Shown: in pieces, positions 55,921 to 64,000 of the stretch
Numbering within the stretch: the first letter of the stretch is position 1
Layout of the letters: every line of letters starts with the position of its first letter
From: Bromus sterilis
Lineage: Eukaryota > Streptophyta > Magnoliopsida > Poales > Poaceae
DNA: 64,000 nt
NCBI GenBank assembly: GCA_950022295.1
Contig: OX465598.1
Coordinates: 183,267,501 to 183,331,500 of the forward strand
Direction of reading: 5' to 3'
Made by a program: the position numbers and the translations under genes
The notes under the pieces: model-generated
What the model saw: only the letters and a program-made list of their open reading frames with translations
The model's database searches: none
What the model was told of the DNA's origin: nothing

Positions 55921-58900
55921 TGTAACACCCTCAATGTCATGTAACAGTAACTAATGACAGTTACTGTTGCTAATCTTGCCTTGATTATCTTTGAATCAAA
56001 ACAAATTCAAAATACCCTTTGGTTGACATTAAAAACAATGTGGTAAATAAAACCTTGACCAAAAATTGTGCAACCATTTTTGTTAAATGCCAAAAAATCA
56101 GTGGACCATGTTAGAACAACAATGGGATTTATTGCAATGATCAAATAAATTAAACAAGTAAAAACACTAGTAAAGGAGCCCCCTTTAATCAGTTATTAAT
56201 TGCCAAAAATTGAAACGAATTTATCTTGTTCCCAAAAAAATTCTGGCACTTCTTTAAAATGCAACACTGATTGTGGAAGATGTTTCATATCTTACAAAAA
56301 TGAAACAATTTCCAATTGAAATAGAACAGAAAAGAAAAAGGAAAAGAAAACAGAAAACAAATAGAAATAGAAAAGGCCTAATCCTATGCACTGGGCAATA
56401 CCTCCCACTGGGCCAAGCCCAGCCCACTCCCTCCTCCCCCCTCCACTGCTCGCGCCCAGTGCGTGGAAGCCATCGCATGGTGCCACGTCCGGCGGCGTCG
56501 CCGTGTCGCCCATCGACGGCTAGCCGGCGATGATAAGGGCAACTCCATGGCCCCCGAACCCTAACCCTAGATCGAGCCACGCGTTTTCCATCCTCCCCTG
56601 TTCGTCCCGCTCTCCTCACCCGAACCGCCATGGCCGCGAGTTCGTGAGTACGCGCGGCCAACACGTGTCCTAGCCTGAGTCGTGCTGTCCAGGTGGTTGC
56701 TAGTCGTCGTCATCGTCTCCACACGCGAGGAATAGAGCCCCGACGCACCGCACGCCGCGAATTGTCTGCCCCCTTCCCGCCACGGCTGCGCGCCTCGCTG
56801 AGAATTTCCTTGGCCTCACACCCCCACGCGCCTCCCTGATCCCGGAAATGCCATCGATGTGAGCTCCTCGCCATTTAGCCCCATTTTTCGCTCGCTCTCG
56901 CGCTGTAGTTCATGATACGTCCAAAACGTATCGATAATTTCTGCTTGGTCCATGCATGTTTTGTGTGATATTGCTATGATCTAGATACACTTTCATACAT
57001 TTTTGATCATATTTGGACTAACCTATTAACTCAGTGCACCCCAGTGTCAGTTCCTGTTTTCTGCTGTTTTTCTATTTCAGTTTTCCCCCATATAAAAAGT
57101 GCCAGAAAAATTCGGGAAAATTCAGATAAAAAATTAGCGTGACGGAAGCTTCGAGAAAAGCCTGGGAGGGGCCAGAGGGGAGCCAGGGGGGCCCAGGCGG
57201 CCACCCGGCACGGCCCCACCCTTGGCCGCGCCAGGGGGGCGCCTGGGGCCCCTGGTCCACCTCTGGCTGCCCCCTTCGCCTATTTATCCCCCGTCACGGG
57301 AAAACTCCAGAACAAGAACCCTATTCCGTGAACTCTCCTCTGTTCCGCAGCCGCCGCGCTTCCAAGATCGGGAGCACCAGAAGACCTCTTCCCGGCACCC
57401 TACCGGAGGGAGGATTGACCTCCGGGAGTGTCCTCTCCACCATGGATGCTCCCCGGATGTCTCGTGAGTAGTTTTCCTTGGACCATGGGTCCGTGATCAG
57501 TAGCTATGTGATGTTCTCCTCCCCTCTTTGATCTTCATTGTTTAGACCTCATGAGCTTCCCTACATGATCGAGGCACCTTTGTAATATTTCTGCTATTGC
57601 TATGTTGAGTTTGATCGGATCTGATGGATTATGAGATTATGTTCAGATTGTGATAGAGTAATATATTTGGTTTTTATCTCTTATATTTTTGTTCCTAAGT
57701 AATTCTTGCATGCTCTCCGTTGGTGTTTATTGCTATGGCCAAGTAGTAGGTAGTGACTCCAAGAGGGAGCGTTGTGCTAGATTGTGGGTTCATGCCTCCC
57801 TGATGACATGCTTGAGTGACAGAAACATGAGTCTAGGGGATGTGTTGTTGCCACAAGGGGGAAAACAACGGTGCTTGTAACCGCAGTTAGAAGGATTTTT
57901 TACTTTACTCAAAGTTCTTTTCAATGCAGTTGTCTGTTGCTTTGGGTTTACACTTTGGGTGGGGCTCGCAACTTAATACCAGCGAGATGTTCTGGATAGA
58001 TATCTCAAGGTGGATGATTAGTAGTAGATGCAGATGGATTTCGGTCTACTTACTTTGGCGTACTTCCCGTGCTTTTGAACCTCTTCCTTTCTTTTGTAGC
58101 ATAGTTAGCATTGCGGTGCGTTCTTAATCCTGTCAATTGCCTTTCTGTAATTTGTTTAACTCCCATAGCATTTTTATCGTCTTTTGGGAGAGAGACATCA
58201 CTAGCGAACATCACGTATCCCAGTCCATATCCTCATTATTGTTTCCAAGATGTATTTACTTTTCTGCATTTACTTTCAAGTTGCTATCATTATCCCCTTG
58301 CGTTTTATCATTTGTGAACAACAAGACCGGAGAGATTGACAACCTCTCTGAACTTCGTTGGGAGAAAAGTTATCTGTGTCTGTGTGCAGGTCCGCGTCAG
58401 TTGCGCCGCTTACACCTACTTATCATCTCTGGAGTCCTACTAGAGACAAACCTTGGTATCTTTACTGAGGGAAACTTGCTGCTGTACCGCATCACGCCTT
58501 CCACTTGGGGCCTACCAACGAAGGGCGAGAAGCCGTCATCAGTTCACCGTCCCCGCCGTTGCGTGCTTGGGCTGCTGCCTTATAGGTCACCGACGTCACC
58601 TTTGCTCCTCCCTGTGGTCGTCTGTGTGCACCACTAGGTGCGGGAGAAGATAAGGGCATCACCCTAGTGCCCTTGGCGTTAAGCCGCCGGCCAGCCGTGG
58701 GCTGGTTCACTGGTTAGTGGGCCAGGCCCTAATTAGATTAGGGGGGTAATCCCCATTTAAATTAACCCCATGGCTAATTAATCTGATAAACCCCCCTAGG
58801 TGGCTGACATGTGGATCCCACAACTTATTAGCTAAATAAAAATAGAAATAAAACCTATTAGATAAATGAGTGTATGACAACTGGACCCCACTTGCTATTA

Positions 58901-59542
58901 ATTAAATAAAATGGATTTTATTAAATATGTGGATGACATGATGGACCCACTGGTCAGGTTTGACCAGTCAAAGCTGACAGTTGGGCCCCACCTATAAGTT
59001 TGACCAGTCAAATACACTATTCTGGATAACGTTGGATTTTCTAATAAAAGTAATTCCAGAAAAACTAGAAAATGATTTAAACTGAGAAATTTAATATCTT
59101 TTAAACCGTATGTCATATGGAAAAACTTTATACATGAAAGTTGCTCAAAAAATACAAGAAATATGGATATACTACGGATCTACCCACCATCCCCCTCTAA
59201 GATATCGAACCCGAGACATTCCCCCTCCGGAGTGTATGTCTGATAATCACCTGGATCCGGTAAACCATCCTAGAGATCACCTATCTATCTATATTTATCT
59301 ATTGCACTAGGCATTGCTGATGCTACATTACATTCCTATTCATTGCATAGCCTGTCATTGTCGCCCCTTGTTGTACCTTCCTTTATCCTATGTTGCATAT
59401 TAAATATATTTATTATTAAGTAGTTAGCCATGCGCATTGTTAGTCAACTAGGATTAGATATTGGGTCGTGATAGCTCTAGGGAGTGAACGCGGATATAAT
59501 TTGTTATAAGTACAGTAGGTACGATACAGTGCATATACCATT
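55921..59542 (+). mobile_element. LTR-H: long Gypsy-type LTR, interrupted and 3'-truncated
   Basis: Starts TGTAACACCCTC at 55921. After removal of the solo LTR and its repeat, 55921-56912 joins 58547-59542 (about 2 kb). The last 240 bp match 255-500 of the window-start LTR. It ends without a CA terminus where Gyp-G protease sequence starts. Frames at 56254-56664 lie in GC-rich LTR sequence without known domains. Confidence 0.7.
56913..58541 (+). mobile_element. Solo LTR S1 (Gyp-G type)
   Basis: 1629 bp from TGATACGTCC to GCCGTCATCA, flanked by GTTCA (56908-56912 and 58542-58546). It is almost identical to the Gyp-G 3' LTR at 62931-64000. No primer site or internal sequence follows. It results from recombination between the two LTRs of a full element. 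Confidence 0.9.
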
Positions 59543-60205
59543 GAAGGTAAGAAGTCGGGTGACATTATAGCTGAGGGAGATTTTCTAGAGTGTGATGAAG
59601 ATAGAGCTCTTGAGATTTTTCATAGTCTATCTAGTTATTTTGTTTATGATCGTAGTGTTGATATTGTCATAGATAGACTTGCCATTATTGAAAAAAGACT
59701 GGATGCTCTAGATTTGGGGAAAGTAGAGGAACTTAAATCCAACAAGAAAGAAATGTTGGAGATAGATGATGATTGGGATCCCTTTGTTAGGATTAGCATC
59801 TCTAACCAAAGCTTCCTTGCTTTTTGTGATATTGGATCCGCAGTTTCTACTATGCCAAAAATAGTTTATGATTCTTTGAAACTGGATATGAATATATTAT
59901 CATCTTATCATGAACATTCTAATGGAGATATCTCAGAGGTTAAAGGAAAGGTAAAAGAAGTCCAAGTTGCATTCCTTCATAGGACTGCACCAATGGATTT
60001 CTTCATCATGGAGCCAAACCAAATTAACATTGTGCTCGGAAGAGACTTCCTCCGTGCTATGAAAGGCTTCATTGATATTGGTAATAGGCACATATGCTTA
60101 CGCGGTATGGCGAAAGGTAAGTATATCTTCCCTAGTAAAAATAAGAAGGAACTTATTGAAAATCAATTTGAGGGTTTTTATTATTCTGATCTTGGGTACC
60201 CTTGA
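59543..60205 (+). pseudogene. Gyp-G protease domain, 5'-truncated
   Basis: Open from the LTR-H junction to a stop at 60203-60205 (about 220 codons; first ATG 59714). An acidic gag-tail region (IAEGDFLECDEDRALEIF) is followed by WDPFVRISISNQSF, the active-site loop FCDIGSAVSTMP (Asp codon 59828-59830), and the second motif INIVLGRDFLRAMKGFIDIG near 60022-60080. The usual alanine after D-x-G is serine here, as in some retropepsins. The gag and primer site that should precede it are gone. No polymerase follows; the frame ends before the 2.7-kb noncoding region shared with Gyp-A. Confidence 0.8.
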
Positions 60206-62910
60206 TTCTTCTTTTTGCATCATGCCTAGCTAATGGCTTTAAAGAAGCGCTTTAGGGAGGCAGCCCGCAACGAATTTAGGTTTTTCTTTTTGCTTTTGTT
60301 GCGTCTTGATGATTGTTACTACTGTAGAAACATCATTGTATCTTTACTTTTCAGCTTTGTGCCAAGTTATAGCCTCTTACGGCAAGTGAAGTAAAAGTTG
60401 TGACATGTTGTCCAGAAAACTGATTCTGTCCTCGTGACCAGAAGAATTCCAGAAAAATCCCAGTTCATCTTTTTGAGCTGAATGTTTTACACAGTATACT
60501 CTATACAATTAAGAATCTTCCGTATGTTCTGAGTTTTTTGATTTGAGTTGCAGAAGTGCCCCTAAAAAATTCTTTACTATCTGCTGTTCTGTTTTTCACA
60601 GATTCTGCCACGTTTTGTCTCTCCTTAATTTTGCAAACCTTAAGCTTTCTTTTTCTTTGCAAAAACTTTTGGCACTCTTGAGAAACAGTAGCTCTTCAAG
60701 ATATCTTTATATCCAGTGGGTAAAAAATTATTTATTAAGGGTACTAACCTCTCTAATCAGCTTATGATGAGTTATGTATGAAGGGAGTTTTCAAGTGTGC
60801 GTTGGAAGATGATGAAAGAAGATCCAGGAGTGTCAAGCGCTCAAGCTTGGGGATGCCCCCATGCATCCCCAATAAATATTCAAGGAGACTCAAGCGTCTA
60901 AGCTTGGGGATGCCCCCCGTGCATCCTCTTCTCCATCAACCATCATCAGTTCGTCCTTCGTCTCACAATATTTTTATCACTTCATGTGTTATGTGCTATG
61001 CTTGGAGCGTCTCGCTCTTAGGTTTTGTTTTTAGTTTTCTTTAGCTTTTCTTGCTGTTCATAACAAGTTGGATCCTGACTTACTTTGTGTGGGAGAGAAA
61101 CACGCTCCACTTTCAAAATTTATTACACATCATAGGATTTTTCCTGCCTATCTTTTTGCTGTTGTGTGTTCGTTATCTTTTCATAGCTACTGCCTTGTTT
61201 AGTTTTAGTCTTAGTTTGTCTTTAGCAAGAGCTTTGGCTTTTGTTTAGTTTGTTTCTGCAAATCTTTTTAGTTTTCATGTTTATCTTGTTAAGAGAGTTG
61301 GTTGTTGCACTGAGTTGTGTTTTGTCTTGAAAGTAGGTAATTGAGGTTGCTATTTAATTTTAGTAGTAGCTTGCAATAGTTTTGAGGCATTGTTGTGAGT
61401 AATGTTTGGACTTTTGGTGTCAAGAGCTCTTGCCTATTAGTGACAGGTGTTGTATTTTGGGCAATCCATGTTTATTTTCAAAATCTACAAAACTAGTTGA
61501 GAACTCTAGCTACTAGATAGATCACTACTCTTCTAAGGAGTCGAATATTAGAGTACACTCACGTACCATGAGTCGAGGATGCGCAAGGATAACCAAACCC
61601 CCATACACTCCTCCTCGGGGTACTTGTCTCTTTGTGAACCTCCTCATTAGATTGAGAGTTACCGATAATAAGTGCATGAGTTCTTCGGACTAATGTAAGT
61701 ATTGAGAGTTGACACTTCCACCTTCCCATATTTTGCTAGCCTTTCCCGTGCCGTGCATTGCCTTCTTCTCACTCCGAGAGTTGGTGTCCACCTTCGCCGG
61801 TACATCCAAACCCTTGGCATGATACGCTATGTCATCATAAGCCTCCCTTTATCTTTCCTAAAAACGGCCACCATACCTACCTATCAAGTCATTTCCATAG
61901 CCTTTCCGAGTTACATTGCCATGCAACTACCACCTCTTCATGACTTGATCTTCATGTCATACATGTTCCTACTACACTGGCAGCAACATACATTGCATAC
62001 ATCGTGATAGTTACATCTTCTTTATGATTTTGAGTACCTTGTAAAGTGTGAAAGATCTCCTTTACCTTCTTGTAAAATAGAGTGTTGCCCTTAAGTGAGG
62101 AAAAGATCCCAAAGTGGACACATTAAAAGATCCCAAAGAGGACAAATGAGAGTTAAATAGAAAGAGCCATTGAGGCCACAAAAAATATACAAAAAAATAG
62201 AAAAAAGAGAAAAAAGGAATAAAAAGAGAGAAAGGGGCAACACTACTATCCTTTTGAGAGATCCACATTAGTACTCCCTCTATATCTTTGTACTCAATAG
62301 AGATGATCTTTATACATATAGTTTGGAGAGCTTCTTAGCTCATATGTGCATCCATTGCATGACAATCCTATTCCTCACATCATATCTATCATCTGGCATC
62401 TCTTGCCTATGATTGTCCTCATTGATGTGAGCCTTTCTCATCCTTTTTGTCTTCCTCCTCCACCATATTTCTCTCTTTGCCATCCTAAGTGTCAACTCTC
62501 GTGCTTACGCTCATCCATTGCATGAGTGCTCAAAATATCGAAAAGGAGTGGATCAAATTGACTTGTACCTGGCTAGTGGTCTGTGGACGAGTCAAGATAA
62601 GATTCCAAAGAGGACCAAGTGTGAAACTTTAGTAGATTGAGTTCTCAACAAAAATACTTTTTTCTCGTATTCCCTATCCTCCTTTCTTGCACGCAAACAC
62701 CATTTGGAGACATTCGAGTCACGGACAGCAAGAGCTCTTTCACCTTTTGTTCTTTTGTTACTTATTTCAATGCTAATATAGAATCTTGCCCGTTATGACT
62801 TGAATTGAATCACAGACCTTGATTGCTTTACTTTTCAAAGTTCTTTTATGTTTGCTAGCATGTCACCAGAGAAATTATGCTTCTTATCATTTACCTACTC
62901 GAGGACGAGC
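60206..62910 (+). mobile_element. Gyp-G noncoding 3' internal region
   Basis: Inverted counterpart of 3859-6633. It contains aaagaagcgctttagggagg just after the protease stop, paired hairpins at 60849-60926 and a purine-rich stretch at 62100-62240. Frames such as 61702-62007 are not conserved as proteins between the two copies. Confidence 0.7.
60843..60926 (+). repeat. Paired hairpins in Gyp-G noncoding region
   Basis: First stem GGGGATGC (60849-60856) with GCATCCCC (60863-60870) and a 6-nt loop. The second stem, 57 bp on (60906-60926), pairs over 6 bp. Both are preceded by aagcttgggg-type sequence, identical in core to the polypurine tract. Confidence 0.65.
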
Positions 62911-62912
62911 AG

Positions 62913-62930
62913 GAATTAAGCTTGGGGATG
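62913..62930 (+). other. Polypurine tract, Gyp-G
   Basis: gaattaagcttggggatg ends exactly at the 3' LTR, with the same core as at 3839-3858. Confidence 0.75.
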
Positions 62931-64000
62931 TAAATACGTCCAAAACGTATCGATAATTTCTGCTTGCTCCATGCATGTTTTGTGTGATATTTCTATGATC
63001 TAGATACACTTTCATAAATTTTTGATCATATTTGGACTAACCTATTAACTCAGTGCACCCCAGTGCCAGTTCCTGTTTTCAGCTGTTTTTCTATTTCAGT
63101 TTTCCCCCATATAAAAAGTGCCGGAAAAATTCGGGAAAATTCAGATAAAAAATCAGCGTGACGGAAGCTTCGAGAAAAGCCCGGGAGGGGCCAGAGGGGG
63201 GCCAGGGAGGCCCAGGCGGCCACCCAGCGCGGCCCCACCCCTGGTCGCGCCAGGTGGGCGCCTGGGGCCCCTGGTCCACCTCTGGCTGCCCCCCTTCGCC
63301 TATTTATCCCCCGTCACGGGAAAACTCCAGAACAAGAACCCTATTCCGCGAACTGGCCTCTGTTCCGCCGCCGCCGTGCTTCGAAGATCGGGAGCACCAG
63401 AAGACCTCTTCCCGGCAACCTGCCGGAGGGAGGATTGACCTCCGGGAGTCTCCTCTCCACCATGGATGCTCCCCGGATGTCTCGTGAGTAGTTTTCCTTG
63501 GACCATGGGTCCGTGATCAGTAGCTATGTGATGTTCTCCTCCCCTCTTTGATCTTCATTGTTTAGACCTCGTGAGCTGCCCTACATGATCGAGGCACCTT
63601 TGTAATATTTCTGCTATTGCTATGTTGAGTTTGATCGGATCTGATGGATTATGAGATTATTTTCAGATTGTGATAGAGTAATATATTTGGTTTTTATCTC
63701 TTATATTTTTGTTCCTAAGTAATTCTTGCATGCTCTCCGTTGTTGTTTATTGCCTTGGCCAAGTAGTAGGTAGTGACTCCAAGAGGGAGCGTTGTGCTAG
63801 ATTGTGGGTTCATGCCTCCCTGATGACATGCTTGAGTGACAGAAACATGAGTCTAGGGGATGTGCTGTTTCCACAAGGGGGAAAACAACGGTGCTTGTAA
63901 CAGCGGTTACAAGGATTGTTTACTTTACGCAAAGTTCTTCTTAATGCAATTGTCTATTGCTTTGGGTTTACACTTTGGGTGGGGCTCGCAACTTAATACC
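62931..64000 (+). mobile_element. Gyp-G 3' LTR (runs off the window)
   Basis: Starts taaatacgtccaaaacgtat, where the canonical TG is mutated. It aligns with solo LTR S1 from 56913 through about 57980 with few differences. About 560 bp should remain beyond the window. Frames at 63118-63506 are LTR sequence. Confidence 0.9.

Noticed and set aside
56254..56664. Frames on both strands in LTR-H
   Set aside because: Low-complexity and GC-rich LTR sequence; no motif recognised and the segment ends at a solo LTR insertion.
56913..62930. S1 as the 5' LTR of Gyp-G
   Set aside because: S1 has its own GTTCA duplication on both sides and is followed by LTR-H sequence, not a primer site, so it is a separate solo LTR.
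1..64000. CRISPR array, phage, bacterial operon or organellar DNA
   Set aside because: No regularly spaced short repeats, no Shine-Dalgarno-led gene runs and no plastid or mitochondrial genes. All repeats seen are LTR, hairpin or tandem duplications of plant retroelements.

Overview
The window is plant nuclear DNA that looks like a large grass genome, most probably Triticeae (wheat, barley, rye or Aegilops). Almost every base can be assigned to LTR retrotransposons in nested, truncated and recombined states. I find no convincing ordinary host gene, no tRNA or rRNA gene and no CRISPR array. The organism call rests on the LTR families (termini TGATACGTC..., TGTTGGAGATAT..., TGTTACATCCC..., TGTCGGGGGTC...), the tRNA-Asp and tRNA-Met primer sites and the nesting pattern. 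Element names below (Gyp-A, Cop-1 and so on) are local labels, and no database family name is claimed.

Left part (1-13824). The end of a long LTR (1-1988) abuts a chain of related minus-strand Gypsy elements that carry gag and protease but no polymerase (Athila-like, tRNA-Asp primer site). Read on the minus strand, the order is LTR-C (13824-12159), gag, LTR-B (10391-8829), gag and protease, noncoding region, LTR-A (3838-2188), protease scrap (2187-1994). This is a head-to-tail chain joined by deletions. About 1 kb of AT-rich sequence (13825-14815) is unassigned.

Central nest (14811-55516). Six layers can be unpicked, and five of the insertions have recognisable target-site duplications (TSDs). 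Gyp-F (Gypsy internal sequence, oldest) is split by Gyp-E (15032-54533, TSD CATAG). Gyp-E's 5' LTR is split by Gyp-D (18861-54269, TSD GTACC). Gyp-D's coding region is split by Gyp-B (24352-49210, TSD GTGGC). Gyp-B's 3' LTR is split by the Copia element Cop-1 (25120-40848, TSD AACAT/AGCAT). Cop-1's pol is split by Cop-2 (30439-38918, TSD CGAGA), the youngest and best preserved element, with about 1000 uninterrupted pol codons. Gyp-D's 3' LTR also holds a 348-bp LINE tail with a 15-bp TSD; the empty site survives in Gyp-D's other LTR.

Right part (55517-64000). A truncated LTR (55517-55920) is followed by LTR-H (55921-59542), which is interrupted by a solo LTR (56913-58541, TSD GTTCA). Then comes Gyp-G, a plus-strand copy of the Gyp-A type: a protease, a long noncoding region with two hairpins, a polypurine tract (PPT) and a 3' LTR that runs off the window.

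The most unusual item is a 183-codon open frame at 16220-16771. It resembles a plant B3 DNA-binding domain and lies antisense inside the small non-autonomous Gyp-E. Other observations include a 74-bp inverted duplication in one LTR of Gyp-B, a primer-binding-site copy buried in the Gyp-E LTRs, and paired hairpins conserved in the noncoding part of the gag-protease-only family.
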